Shown here piece after piece: positions 8,715-17,039 of a stretch of 50,676 nt of DNA. The stretch spans positions 1-50,676 of the IMG/VR virus record IMGVR_UViG_3300031841_003662, one strand, 5' to 3'. The DNA comes from a virus. The notes beneath the pieces were generated by a model, which saw nothing but the letters and a program-made list of their open reading frames with translations, did no database searches and had not been told where the DNA came from. How positions within the stretch are numbered: position 1 is the stretch's first letter; the number at the start of each line of letters is the position of its first letter. The position numbers and the translations under genes were made by a program.

Positions 8715-9121
8715 ATTGGCAAATTATCTTAAAAGAATTATCCTGCCCAATAGCAACACAGGATTTAAAATTCAATACTAAAAATCGTAATGCGGCTATT
8801 AAGGATGAGGACATTAAATATGGCCCACTTAATATTGACGAACCTGCTGATTATTGGGAAAAAGTCGCAGAACATTGGGACACTTCTGTTGAAGCCGCTA
8901 AGAAATCAAAGTGTTCTAACTGTGTCGCTTTTGACATTAGCCCAAGAATGAAAGACTGTATGCCAATTGTAGATGTTAAGGATAAGGGACTTGGATATTG
9001 TTGGATGCACGATTTCAAATGCCATGAGGATAGAACCTGTTATACATGGGCGAAGGGTGGGCCAATCAAGAAGGATGAAAAGTCCAAGAAGAATCAAATG
9101 AAGCGGGAGGAAAAGAAATGA
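8711..9121 (+). CDS. Tagged Cys-rich metal-binding protein (MNWQIILK)
   Basis: The 136-residue protein begins with MNWQIILK. A compact Cys/His cluster follows: C68, C71, C83, C97, H100, C104 and C110, including GYCWMHDFKCHEDRTCYTW. The pattern resembles small Cys-rich proteins of unknown function in marine tailed phages, and zinc or iron-sulfur binding is plausible. The C-terminal 25 residues are Lys-rich. It overlaps both neighbours by 4 nt. The metal and function are not known. Confidence 0.7.
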   Translation: MNWQIILKELSCPIATQDLKFNTKNRNAAIKDEDIKYGPLNIDEPADYWEKVAEHWDTSVEAAKKSKCSNCVAFDISPRMKDCMPIVDVKDKGLGYCWMHDFKCHEDRTCYTWAKGGPIKKDEKSKKNQMKREEKK

Positions 9122-9471
9122 ATTGGAAAGATGTTTTAAAGGTACATTGTGGCACAGAAAAAACAGATAGCGAAGAAAAGGAAGAGTTTGAAAAGAAACT
9201 TTTTGGCAATCAAAAAAGAATTGATGCGAACAACGATGGTGAAATTACAGGAGAAGACTTTGAAATCCTAAATGAAAAGAGAAAGGCTGTTAAAAGCGAC
9301 TCTCAAATTGAAAAAGAAATTATTGCTATGTTCAAGAAAGAAGGAGGTGCGTTAGGGATGAAGAACTTAAAGTCAATTGCACCGCCAAAGGAACTCAATA
9401 GAATGTTAGATGCCATGATGCGTAAAAAGATAATTTATAAGCACAAGCATGGCGATTTGATTATGAGGTGA
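9118..9471 (+). CDS. Tagged EF-hand / winged-helix-like protein (MNWKDVLK)
   Basis: The 117-residue protein starts with MNWKDVLK. Residues 36-47, DANNDGEITGED, match the canonical EF-hand calcium loop: D, N, D, E, T and D at positions 1, 3, 5, 7, 9 and 12, with G at 6 and I at 8. Only one loop is visible, so it may be a lone or dockerin-like half. The C-terminal half (IEKEIIAMFKKEGG to HGDLIMR) looks like a winged helix. Calcium binding is inferred from the motif alone. Confidence 0.65.
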   Translation: MNWKDVLKVHCGTEKTDSEEKEEFEKKLFGNQKRIDANNDGEITGEDFEILNEKRKAVKSDSQIEKEIIAMFKKEGGALGMKNLKSIAPPKELNRMLDAMMRKKIIYKHKHGDLIMR

Positions 9472-9475
9472 GATT

Positions 9476-10054
9476 ATGGCATGGGAGGATATTTTAAAGA
9501 GAAAAAGAAGAGAGCCAGACCCTCCCAAAGACTACGGGTTTAAGCGTTATGACGGTGCGGCAGATGCGGCCCGAAAGAAAAGAGAGGCTATTCTCAATGA
9601 CCCTCAAATTAAAATTAATCGGTTAAAGAAAAGGGCTGAAGAGTTAATAAAAGAAGGCGAAGAATATATTAAATCAGAGGAAGAAGATTTAGACAATGAA
9701 TTAGAATATTTTTCTACAGAAATGGAGGGAATGGATTTTGAAGACTCTAGATATAGAGTAGGTAGGTTTTATAATACGATTGAAAAAATAGAAAAAAGAC
9801 GAGCCTATATTCGATTTTTAGAGGACAATATTAAAAATAAAACATGGGATAATTTGCGCTTTGTTAAGCAAGGAAGTTCTATGTTCAAACCATCTTACGA
9901 AATTATGAGCCATTTAGGTGGTCGTGATGGTGATATTGCTGAAGATAATAGATATGTATTTGGAAATTATTCAAAAACGGCAAGTGAAATCCTATTAAGA
10001 AAATTAAAGGAAATTGGATTCAAAAATGAAGAGATTCTTGAAAGGTATCGGTGA
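9476..10054 (+). CDS. Tagged coiled-coil protein (MAWEDILK)
   Basis: This 192-residue protein begins with MAWEDILKRKRREPD. Residues 35-120 are a long charged helix, probably a coiled coil. The remainder has no recognised fold. GGTGAGATT lies just before the ATG. It is followed after 4 nt by another tagged gene. Confidence 0.7.
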   Translation: MAWEDILKRKRREPDPPKDYGFKRYDGAADAARKKREAILNDPQIKINRLKKRAEELIKEGEEYIKSEEEDLDNELEYFSTEMEGMDFEDSRYRVGRFYNTIEKIEKRRAYIRFLEDNIKNKTWDNLRFVKQGSSMFKPSYEIMSHLGGRDGDIAEDNRYVFGNYSKTASEILLRKLKEIGFKNEEILERYR

Positions 10055-10058
10055 AAAT

Positions 10059-10412
10059 ATGTCATGGGAAGATATTCTCAAAAAGAAGCCTAAGAGCGCA
10101 AGGTCAAGGGCTTTAGAGAGAGCCAAGAAAAAGGGCCTTAAGGGACTTAATCGCCCTCAAAGACTAAACGATGATTCTGATAAGTCTCATCATGTTATGG
10201 CTTTTGAAGGCAAGCAAGCCAAATACATTAAATTTGGACAAAAGGGAGTCAAAACAAATCAAACTGCTGGACAACGGCGAGCATTTAAATCACGACATAG
10301 AAAGAATATTAAGCGTGGTAAAATGTCTGCGGCTTATTGGGCTGATAAGGTAAAGTGGAGTCCAAGCAAGACCAAAGAGAAAAAGAATAAGAAATGGCGT
10401 AAAGGGTCGTGA
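10059..10412 (+). CDS. Tagged small basic protein (MSWEDILK)
   Basis: The ATG at 10059 gives MSWEDILKKKPKSARSRA; the in-frame ATG at 10014 lies inside the previous gene and is rejected. The 117-residue product is very basic. The stretch KYIKFGQKGVKTNQTAG followed by RHRKNIKRGKMSAAYWADKVKW resembles a small basic protein family common in marine tailed phages, though no function is established that I know of. DNA binding inside the capsid would fit both charge and tag, as inference. Confidence 0.75.
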   Translation: MSWEDILKKKPKSARSRALERAKKKGLKGLNRPQRLNDDSDKSHHVMAFEGKQAKYIKFGQKGVKTNQTAGQRRAFKSRHRKNIKRGKMSAAYWADKVKWSPSKTKEKKNKKWRKGS

Positions 10413-10416
10413 TTAA

Positions 10417-10962
10417 ATGAATATAACTATTCCTAGCCAAATGTATTCAGAAAATGAGATGTTAAAAATCTGGAATAGTTATTGGTCTAAAAATAATAAA
10501 AAATACTTAAAAAAACCTAGAAGAGAAAGACCAACAGTTAAAACTCCACTTTCTACTGAAAACCCGATGTATTTTATGGCTTTTGATGGAGAAATTCCAG
10601 TAGGATATTGTGGAATAGAAGATAATGGGTCTTTTTTTGCTAGTGCAGGAGTATATGTTGTTCCCGACTATCAAGGAGAAAGAATTTCTAGTAATCTAAT
10701 GAAAAAGAGGTTAGATAAGGTAGATTCCGCAAATAAACCAATAATTGCTTTTATTAATAATAAAAATTTACCAGAGGGAACTTGGTATAATGCTTGGAAA
10801 AGAAAGGGTTGGAAAAAAGCAGACTTAGAAAATCTTCCTGAAAATTTGCCCGCAAATATTGTAAAAAAAGAAATAGAGGCGTATGGAAAAGATTATGTTT
10901 TAATTTATTCAAAGGACAATATTTCTAAAGCATGGTTTAATGTTCTTAAAAGGCACAGGTGA
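10417..10962 (+). CDS. GNAT-family N-acetyltransferase-like protein with C-terminal tag
   Basis: The 181-residue protein has the GNAT core: a strand pair (MYFMAFDGEIPVGYCGIE), then SAGVYVVPDYQGERISSNLMKKRLD, which fits motif A (V-x-P-x-Y-Q-G-x-x-I-x-x-x-L) for acetyl-CoA binding. The substrate cannot be predicted. The last residues are SKAWFNVLKRHR. The segment W-F-N-V-L-K matches the tag that other proteins carry at their N-terminus. It lies immediately before the large terminase. Confidence 0.7.
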   Translation: MNITIPSQMYSENEMLKIWNSYWSKNNKKYLKKPRRERPTVKTPLSTENPMYFMAFDGEIPVGYCGIEDNGSFFASAGVYVVPDYQGERISSNLMKKRLDKVDSANKPIIAFINNKNLPEGTWYNAWKRKGWKKADLENLPENLPANIVKKEIEAYGKDYVLIYSKDNISKAWFNVLKRHR

Positions 10963-10967
10963 ATGAA

Positions 10968-12401
10968 ATGAATGACATTGAAGCCTTTAATTTTGAACAT
11001 GAAATGGATATGAAATTATCCGAAAAATCCTTCCCCTATTTCTTTCAAAATGTTCTTGGTTTTGACTTTCCCTCTTACATTCAAGAATGGCATGAGTTAA
11101 TGAATGATACACAGAGAACCGTTATTATTTGTTCAAGAGACCACGGTAAATCTGTTTTTATGCATTCGTGGGTAGTATGGAAATTAATTTTCTCTGAACC
11201 CCCATATCAAATGCTTTATATTTCTTCTAACCAAAAGCAGACTTTGGTTCACATGAGGGACATTGATAAGATGTTCACACACCCGATGCTTAAGAAATTT
11301 AAACCCGCAAGAGGTTGGGCTATTGGAAACATCACATTAACAAATGGAAATCAAATTCTTGAGCGTTCTGTCGGTTCACAAATTCGTGGATTGCACCCTC
11401 AAGAAATTGTTATTGACGACCCTTTAAAAGAATTCAGTATTTCTGGTATTCAAAAAGTGACCGACTGGTTTTATGGGGATATGATTCCTACACTTCACCA
11501 TACTGCTTCTTTACGAGTTATTGGAACACCTTTCAGTTATACAGATATTTACCAACAGTTAGCAGAAAACGAAGCCTATACTGTTAGAACATACCCATGT
11601 CTTAATGCTTTAAATGAACCTCTTTGGCCTGAGCGTTGGGACTATGATGCACTTATGGCAAGAAAGGCTGAAGTAGGGTCATTAATGTTTACACGGGAAT
11701 ATATGTGTGTTCCGATTTCAACAGGAACATCTTTATTCAATCCCGAATATTTAGAAAAAGCAAAGAATAAAAACTTTGTTCTTCGTCCTCAAAGAAGAGA
11801 AGGATATAAGTATTATGTTGGCGTAGACCCTGCAATTTCAACAGATGGGGATTACAATGTTATTACTGTTCTTGAGGTGGATGAACACGACAATAAATCT
11901 ATTGTATATATTGACCGTTCAAAGAATGTTGAATTTAGAGAGAATATTCAGAAGGTTAGACTCATTGGAAAAATTTTCCATCCTGAAGTTGTGTTATTTG
12001 AAACAAATACATTCGCTAAATCTTTTACGCAGGAACTTAGAAATATTACGGATTTAAATGTGCATGACTTCAATACAACAAGAAAGCGTAAAGAAGAGAT
12101 TATTTTAAGCCTTCAAATGAATTTTGAGAATGAGAAAATTAACTTGCCCTACGGAAACGAAGAGAGCCGAAGAGTCTCGGCTTCATTGATTGAAGAATTG
12201 TCAATGTTTGCAATTACAGACCGAGGCAAATTTGAGGGAATCGGGGCGCACGACGACATGGTGATGAGTCTTGCTTTGGCGAATGCGGCAACCCATACGC
12301 TTAGTGAAACATTCATACTCTTGGACGACATGGGAATATTTGAGCCAGTCAGCCAGCCCAAATACGGGCGGTCAAATGGCTTCATAGGGCTTAACTTTTG
12401 A
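10968..12401 (+). CDS. terL: Terminase large subunit
   Basis: This is the DNA-packaging motor ATPase and nuclease that loads the genome into the prohead through the portal. Walker A is CSRDHGKS at residues 55-62 and Walker B is EIVIDDPLKE. The C-terminal RNase H-fold nuclease carries GVDPAIS...GDYN, the acidic LFETN region and GAHDDMVMSLALA. The 477-residue length is normal. The start at ATG 10968 was chosen over GTG 10959 because GGTG sits at a proper distance. No intein is visible. A LAGLIDADG-motif gene lies directly downstream. Confidence 0.95.
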   Translation: MNDIEAFNFEHEMDMKLSEKSFPYFFQNVLGFDFPSYIQEWHELMNDTQRTVIICSRDHGKSVFMHSWVVWKLIFSEPPYQMLYISSNQKQTLVHMRDIDKMFTHPMLKKFKPARGWAIGNITLTNGNQILERSVGSQIRGLHPQEIVIDDPLKEFSISGIQKVTDWFYGDMIPTLHHTASLRVIGTPFSYTDIYQQLAENEAYTVRTYPCLNALNEPLWPERWDYDALMARKAEVGSLMFTREYMCVPISTGTSLFNPEYLEKAKNKNFVLRPQRREGYKYYVGVDPAISTDGDYNVITVLEVDEHDNKSIVYIDRSKNVEFRENIQKVRLIGKIFHPEVVLFETNTFAKSFTQELRNITDLNVHDFNTTRKRKEEIILSLQMNFENEKINLPYGNEESRRVSASLIEELSMFAITDRGKFEGIGAHDDMVMSLALANAATHTLSETFILLDDMGIFEPVSQPKYGRSNGFIGLNF

Positions 12402-12413
12402 GGGGGATATAAC

Positions 12414-13745
12414 ATGCTAAATATCAAGGATAAAAGTCCCGAAGAAAAAGAAGAAGTGGCGGATAAAATTAAGGAAGTGGCACAAAAAGAAAAAGAACTG
12501 GAAACGATTCAAATGGGTTTTACTCATGTTATGTCTGACTATGAAGCCATTACAAATCTTTCTAAGAACCTTAACATCAATGCTACCGAAGCAAGAAAAC
12601 AACTTCAAGTCTTTCCATCCGAATATACCGTTGATGGGCAGACTATTCCCGACCTTATCAAAAAGATGAGAAAAGCCCGAAGGCAATTGAAAGGAGAACA
12701 TAGAACTAAGATGGCAAAAGCGATTGATACGGTTATTGATGGCTACTCCGACCATATTTCAAAGTGCATTGATTCTATCTATTGGATTACTCCCTACAAG
12801 GTTCCTCTTCTAAAAATGCGCTTTAATGAAAAAGATTTACAAAAGTTAAATAAAATTGATGATGTGCCAACAAGAAGACGGGTCGTTGATTCACTTTGTA
12901 AAATGTGGGAAGCAACATTAAGTCAAAATGGGATGGCTTTCTCACCAGACTTTGCTAAATTAGAAAAAGATATTCGCTCTGCAAGAAAAGATTTCAGAGA
13001 AGTAATTAAATCAATAACAGACCAATCTCTTATCAAATCAAGAAAAGAAAGAACATATGACTTTATTCTTGATACTATCTGTGAAAACCCCGGAATTGGT
13101 TTAGGTGAGATTCACGACAGAATGCCCACTTCTTTACACAAAAGTTCCTCAATTAAAATTATTAAAGGAATGATTAAGAAAATGGATGTTGGTGAAGTAG
13201 AAGGTAGCCACTATAAATTGCCGAACATGCTAAAGAAAAATATTTGGGCTTACACTGCGGCATTTATTGATTCGGACGGATATATTACAATGGATAGAAG
13301 CCATAACCCAAGAGTCGGTTTAGTCGCAACAGGCGACAGGGGGAGAGTATTCATGGAAGAAATTCATAAGGATATTGGTTTCGGAAAACTGCATTTAAAT
13401 CAAAAGTCTCCGCAAGATACTCGCCCTGTTAATCGTTTAAATTTTTATTCTCAAGACGATGTGCATAATCTCTTAACTAAGTGTTTGCCACATCTTAGAA
13501 TGAAGAAGGGAAATGCAGAATTGCTTCTTGAGTTAGTTAGGATGAAGAAAGGATTCAAAAAAGAAGCATGGTATAAAGAACGCTGTGATGAAATTTTCAA
13601 ACTGATGAAGTGGGAGAACCATAAAGACCATGTTGGTTTTGACTTCTCTAAAGAGGGAATTTACTTGGATGATATTCAAAAATACAAAGACAATTGTAAA
13701 ATGTCTGTTATGGATTCTATGGAACGGATTGGAACGGTGTTGTGA
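12414..13745 (+). CDS. LAGLIDADG-motif endonuclease-like protein with long N-terminal extension
   Basis: The 443-residue protein carries WAYTAAFIDSDGYITM near residue 278, a single LAGLIDADG-type motif, followed by about 150 residues of typical homing-endonuclease pattern. The first 280 residues are not part of such an enzyme: they are helical and charged, with a winged-helix-like segment near residues 215-270 (TYDFILDTICENPGIGLGEI). It sits between terminase and portal and is not inserted in either. It may be a freestanding homing endonuclease or one recruited to packaging. Which holds is not decidable here. Confidence 0.75.
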   Translation: MLNIKDKSPEEKEEVADKIKEVAQKEKELETIQMGFTHVMSDYEAITNLSKNLNINATEARKQLQVFPSEYTVDGQTIPDLIKKMRKARRQLKGEHRTKMAKAIDTVIDGYSDHISKCIDSIYWITPYKVPLLKMRFNEKDLQKLNKIDDVPTRRRVVDSLCKMWEATLSQNGMAFSPDFAKLEKDIRSARKDFREVIKSITDQSLIKSRKERTYDFILDTICENPGIGLGEIHDRMPTSLHKSSSIKIIKGMIKKMDVGEVEGSHYKLPNMLKKNIWAYTAAFIDSDGYITMDRSHNPRVGLVATGDRGRVFMEEIHKDIGFGKLHLNQKSPQDTRPVNRLNFYSQDDVHNLLTKCLPHLRMKKGNAELLLELVRMKKGFKKEAWYKERCDEIFKLMKWENHKDHVGFDFSKEGIYLDDIQKYKDNCKMSVMDSMERIGTVL

Positions 13746-13909
13746 TGCCTCGCCAACACTATGATATTTTCAAACATAAGGTAAGAACCAAACTACCTAA
13801 GAAAATTAGATATGCTACTGTTTGCAGAAGATGTAGAAAAGAAAAAATAGCAAATAGATGCTTGACTTGTCAAATTGAAGAAGCGATGCTTTGGACAAAA
13901 CCCTACTGA
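13745..13909 (+). CDS. Small zinc-ribbon protein (54 aa)
   Basis: This short gene starts at an ATG that overlaps the previous stop (TGATG). The product has C27, C30, C39 and C42 (C-x2-C-x8-C-x2-C) in a basic context, a likely zinc ribbon or knuckle. Such mini-proteins often bind nucleic acid or another protein. No family is recognised. Confidence 0.65.
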   Translation: MPRQHYDIFKHKVRTKLPKKIRYATVCRRCRKEKIANRCLTCQIEEAMLWTKPY

Positions 13910-13918
13910 AGTGATATT

Positions 13919-14089
13919 ATGAAATGGAAAGATATTTTTAAGTCAGAATCTCGTCAAAGAGAAGTAAATGAACTTTTGCATAAATTAAATACTCTTTTAG
14001 AAAAACATTATCCAGTTGAAGCAAACTATGCCTTTGGAAAATTTATGGACGAACTATCTAAAATATCGCCTTTAGAGGAAGATAAGTAA
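13919..14089 (+). CDS. Very small tagged protein (MKWKDIFK)
   Basis: The 56-residue product starts with MKWKDIFKSES and follows GTGATATT, the same leader as other tagged genes. The rest is a single helical segment (QREVNELLHKLNTLLEKHY) and an acidic end. It is short enough to be little more than the tag plus a helix. The stop overlaps another tiny frame (TAATG). Confidence 0.7.
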   Translation: MKWKDIFKSESRQREVNELLHKLNTLLEKHYPVEANYAFGKFMDELSKISPLEEDK

Positions 14090-14163
14090 TGCAACAGAAA
14101 AGATTTCAAAGGCAATTAATAATAGCCAAACATTGTTCAACCTTTACTGATGCTAACGAATAG
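14089..14163 (+). CDS. Possible 24-residue mini-gene
   Basis: An ATG overlapping the previous stop opens a 24-codon frame, MQQKRFQRQLIIAKHCSTF and on. It fills space that would otherwise be non-coding and its coupling to the previous gene is plausible. It could equally be untranslated. The 48 bases after it, up to the portal start, hold only the leader AGGGGGCGCAAGC. Confidence 0.25.
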   Translation: MQQKRFQRQLIIAKHCSTFTDANE

Positions 14164-14211
14164 ACACATTGATAAGAGAGATAACACTTCAAACGAATAG
14201 GGGGCGCAAGC

Positions 14212-15855
14212 ATGGTTGAACAAAAGCGAAGATTTTCCTTTACTAACCTATTTCGTCGTTCAACCCCAAAACCTGCGGATAGAAATATCTATAACATGGG
14301 TATTCAAGAACGACAGAATAACTACATGATGACAGCACCAATCATTTATTCAATGGTGCAACAATCAGTTATTGTCCGAACATGTATTACTCAATTAAAG
14401 CAAGAGATTTTTAGAAGAGGCTATGAATGGGAAAAGGCATTTGAAGCCCATTGTAATAATTGTCAGAAAAAACACCAAATGGCTGTTTTAAAATGCTCTC
14501 GTTGTGGTTCAGAAGATTTAAGGATTCCTGATGAAAAACAACTGCAATATGCAGAGAAATTTTTAGAAGGATATGTGAATCCATCCGAGCAATTATTTAT
14601 TGATGTTATGAAAGAGTTGGAAGACGACCTCAATACAATGGATGATGCTTACATTGTTTTTGTTAAAGAATATTTCTTAGATGGAAATGGTAAAATTAGA
14701 ATGCATCGCATCAAAGAAATTTATCGTGGCGACCCAGTGAGTATGTTTATTTATGCCGATGAAAACGGAGTTAAGGGAACAAAAGGTTTTACTTGCGTAA
14801 ATCATCGTAATTTTATTTCAGCAGAACCCCATGAACATTGTGAACACTGCAATAGTAAATTGTTTCCTGTGCATTATGTGAATCGCGCAAATGGAGAAGA
14901 ACAGTATTTTATCAAGGGAGAAGTCTTGCACTTTAGTAAATACAGTCCTTCTCGTTTGTATGGCTTTTCACCTGTCATTACACTATACAATCACATTATG
15001 ACTCTAATCGCTATGGAAAACTATGTTAATTCTTCTTACACAAAGAGCCGAATGCCGAGAGGTTTACTTGCAGTGCAAACGAGAAACATGGATTCAATGA
15101 GAGCCTTTTGGCGGTCTGTAAAAGAAAAAATGGAGAAAGACCCACACTTTATTCCTGTTATGGGAATTGAAGCAGAGGGTGGTAAAGGCTCTGTTGAATG
15201 GATTAAATTCATGGACAGCCTAAAGGAAATGGATTATGTTTCCGTCAAGGATGATTTGCGAGATAGAATCTCCGCCTTCTATGGGGTGAGCAAGGTATTC
15301 ATGGCTGATAACACTACAAGCGGTGGACTCAATAATGAAGGTATGCAGATTTTGGTCACGAATAGAGCAGTTCAAATGGCACAAAATGTCTATAACAATT
15401 ATGTTTTCCCGTTTTTAACAAAGCAATTTGGTATTACAGATTGGAACTTAAAATTGCCCCCAAGTGAAGAAGAAGATGAAATTGCTGTTCTTCGCAAGCG
15501 TGAGATTGAAGTCAATATTGCGGCATCAATTAAGAATTTAGGATTTGAAATTGATATGGACGAAGATGGACAATTTACTTATTCAAAGCCCGAACCCGAA
15601 CCTCAAGAGGAACAACCTCAACAAGAAGGGCAGGTTGAGAAAGACCCCTATGCAGGAACAAATATTGATGCTTCCCAATTAGGGCAAATGCAAGAACAGG
15701 CTTTACAGGGGCAACAATCTACACCCCAAGAGAACCCGCCAGCCACAAGAAATAAACCCTCAATGAGCGTAGGGCCAGATAAGCGAATGACGGGATTACC
15801 CGAAGATGCTGGAAATCAAAATGTAGATAGAAGAAGCGAAAGGAGGATTGGTTGA
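14212..15855 (+). CDS. Portal protein with two zinc-binding insertions
   Basis: The 547-residue protein sits downstream of the terminase and has the portal core: VQQSVIVRTCITQLKQEIFRRGYEW, KYSPSRLYGFSPVITLYNHI and ISAFYGVSKVFM, ending in a Gln/Pro-rich tail. Portals form the ring through which DNA enters and leaves the head. Two Cys clusters are inserted: C81, C84, C95 and C98, and C195, H198, C210 and C213, both likely zinc knuckles. The C-terminal 100 residues are low-complexity and probably disordered. The last codons are part of a direct repeat found again at 16221. Confidence 0.9.
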   Translation: MVEQKRRFSFTNLFRRSTPKPADRNIYNMGIQERQNNYMMTAPIIYSMVQQSVIVRTCITQLKQEIFRRGYEWEKAFEAHCNNCQKKHQMAVLKCSRCGSEDLRIPDEKQLQYAEKFLEGYVNPSEQLFIDVMKELEDDLNTMDDAYIVFVKEYFLDGNGKIRMHRIKEIYRGDPVSMFIYADENGVKGTKGFTCVNHRNFISAEPHEHCEHCNSKLFPVHYVNRANGEEQYFIKGEVLHFSKYSPSRLYGFSPVITLYNHIMTLIAMENYVNSSYTKSRMPRGLLAVQTRNMDSMRAFWRSVKEKMEKDPHFIPVMGIEAEGGKGSVEWIKFMDSLKEMDYVSVKDDLRDRISAFYGVSKVFMADNTTSGGLNNEGMQILVTNRAVQMAQNVYNNYVFPFLTKQFGITDWNLKLPPSEEEDEIAVLRKREIEVNIAASIKNLGFEIDMDEDGQFTYSKPEPEPQEEQPQQEGQVEKDPYAGTNIDASQLGQMQEQALQGQQSTPQENPPATRNKPSMSVGPDKRMTGLPEDAGNQNVDRRSERRIG

Positions 15856-16258
15856 TGAATTGGAGAAATATTTTGAAAAGCGATAAACCACGGTGGTCTG
15901 CATTTTTTTCAGAAAACGACATTACTGAATTTCTTAAAGAAGCCAAAAGGAAAGAAGGAGAAGATATACGAACTCACGGCTTTTTCTATGAACAATTTTA
16001 TGAACTAAGTGATAAATATAATATTCCTAGAGATGCAGCGGAGTTTATTTACCGAAGCCATTATAAGGACAACATTTACAATGTTAAGCCAATTACAGAC
16101 ATTAAATCCTATAATGCCGCAAATAGAAAGGCAATTGAAGAGAGACAAAAGGCAAAAATGAAAGAAAGACAAAATCGCCCACCCCGAAGAAAGGGACAAA
16201 AAAGACGGAGAGGATAATATGATAGAAGAAGTGAAAGGCGGGTTGGCTGATGAATTGG
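15826..16258 (+). repeat. Direct repeat pair around tagged starts
   Basis: Positions 15826-15863 and 16221-16258 are 34/38 identical (starting GATAGAAGAAG, ending TGATGAATTGG). Each ends in the MNW codons of a tagged gene and the first copy covers the end of the portal gene. Confidence 0.85.
15855..16217 (+). CDS. Tagged accessory protein (MNWRNILK)
   Basis: The ATG at 15855 overlaps the portal stop (TGATG) and gives MNWRNILKSDKPRW. The 120-residue product is helical in the middle and ends in a very basic tail (PPRRKGQKRRRG) that could bind DNA. The DNA around its start is 34/38 identical to that around the start of the next tagged gene at 16250, implying one arose by duplication and replacement of the body. 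Confidence 0.75.
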   Translation: MNWRNILKSDKPRWSAFFSENDITEFLKEAKRKEGEDIRTHGFFYEQFYELSDKYNIPRDAAEFIYRSHYKDNIYNVKPITDIKSYNAANRKAIEERQKAKMKERQNRPPRRKGQKRRRG

Positions 16259-16263
16259 TTTAG
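16219..16263 (+). other. 14-codon remnant frame between two tagged genes
   Basis: ATGATAGAAGAAGTG opens a 14-codon frame after GAGGATAAT. Its leader and first codons match the leader and start of the gene at 16803 (26/29 bases), and its 3' half matches the end of the portal gene. It therefore looks like a junction scar of cassette insertion rather than a functional gene, although it could still be translated and couple to the tagged gene at 16250. Confidence 0.4.
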
Positions 16264-16786
16264 CATAGTTAAGAAAAAAAGAAACATAAAACTACCTTCA
16301 AAAAGAAAGAAGGATTTAGTAGATACAGGCAAATATTATGGCTACGGTAAAAAAACTGGGCCTAGTAAAGAAACAATAAAAAATCAAAAGGCAACTAAAA
16401 TTCATATGTTAAAAACTCGTATGTCCAATCAAATCCTGCAAATGATAGAAAGAGAATTGATGAAACACTTGGGAAATATGAAAGACGGCATCAAATATGC
16501 CGAACAAAGGGGAGATTTAAAAATGGTAGAAGCGCAAAAAGAACTTATTAGTAATCTTGAAAATAATAGCCCTGAAAAAATTAGAGACAAAATTTACGAT
16601 TTGTTAGTAGATAAATTTGAAAAAGAAGTCAGCGAAAATCCCAAAGTATTATTCTCAAAATATAAGGGAGATAAATTAACAGATATGGCAGTAAACGAAG
16701 TGTTTGAAAACGGCGACTTTTATTTTGATATAGAATCCGCTAAAATTATTGAAAGAGAAATAATCAGAAGAAGAATGGCATACTAA
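16250..16786 (+). CDS. Tagged accessory protein (MNWFSIVK)
   Basis: The 178-residue product begins MNWFSIVKKKRN, a tag variant. A basic segment follows, then charged helices (for example IERELMKHLGNMKDGIKYAEQ). There is no recognised domain. The start is supported by the repeated leader shared with the gene at 15855. Confidence 0.7.
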   Translation: MNWFSIVKKKRNIKLPSKRKKDLVDTGKYYGYGKKTGPSKETIKNQKATKIHMLKTRMSNQILQMIERELMKHLGNMKDGIKYAEQRGDLKMVEAQKELISNLENNSPEKIRDKIYDLLVDKFEKEVSENPKVLFSKYKGDKLTDMAVNEVFENGDFYFDIESAKIIEREIIRRRMAY

Positions 16787-16802
16787 AGATGGAGAAGATA
16801 AT

Positions 16803-17030
16803 ATGACAGAAGACACGAAACAAAAAGAAATCCGCTTGAAGAAAGAATTAGCAAAGGTTAGAGCGCAGAATTCAGATGATATGAGAAAGACTACAAAGAA
16901 CCGAGATTTCTCGGTTGGTGGTTTGCCTCCCGATACTACGCATAAGGCGACTCTTGCATCAAATGATGTTCCCGATGTTATTCTTCCCCCACAGCGAAGA
17001 AGAGGCAAGAAAGAAAATATTCCCTTTTGA
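16803..17030 (+). CDS. Small charged hypothetical protein
   Basis: The 75-residue protein (MTEDTKQKEIRLKKELAKVR) has an N-terminal charged helix and a Pro/Arg-rich C-terminus (ILPPQRRRGKKENIPF). It lacks the W tag. Its leader is duplicated at 16201-16229. No function is recognised. Confidence 0.6.
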   Translation: MTEDTKQKEIRLKKELAKVRAQNSDDMRKTTKNRDFSVGGLPPDTTHKATLASNDVPDVILPPQRRRGKKENIPF

Positions 17031-17039
17031 GGTCGTCTT

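Larger units (their letters stand above)
16201..16813 (+). repeat. Second direct repeat pair near tagged genes
   Basis: Positions 16201-16229 and 16785-16813 are 26/29 identical (AAAGAYGGAGARGATAATAT...). The second copy is the leader and start of the gene at 16803; the first leads into the junction frame at 16219. Confidence 0.75.

Noticed and set aside
10968-12401. Possible intein or group I intron in the terminase because a LAGLIDADG gene follows it.
   Set aside because: The terminase reads through from Walker A to the nuclease motif without interruption, and the endonuclease-like gene has its own leader and start.
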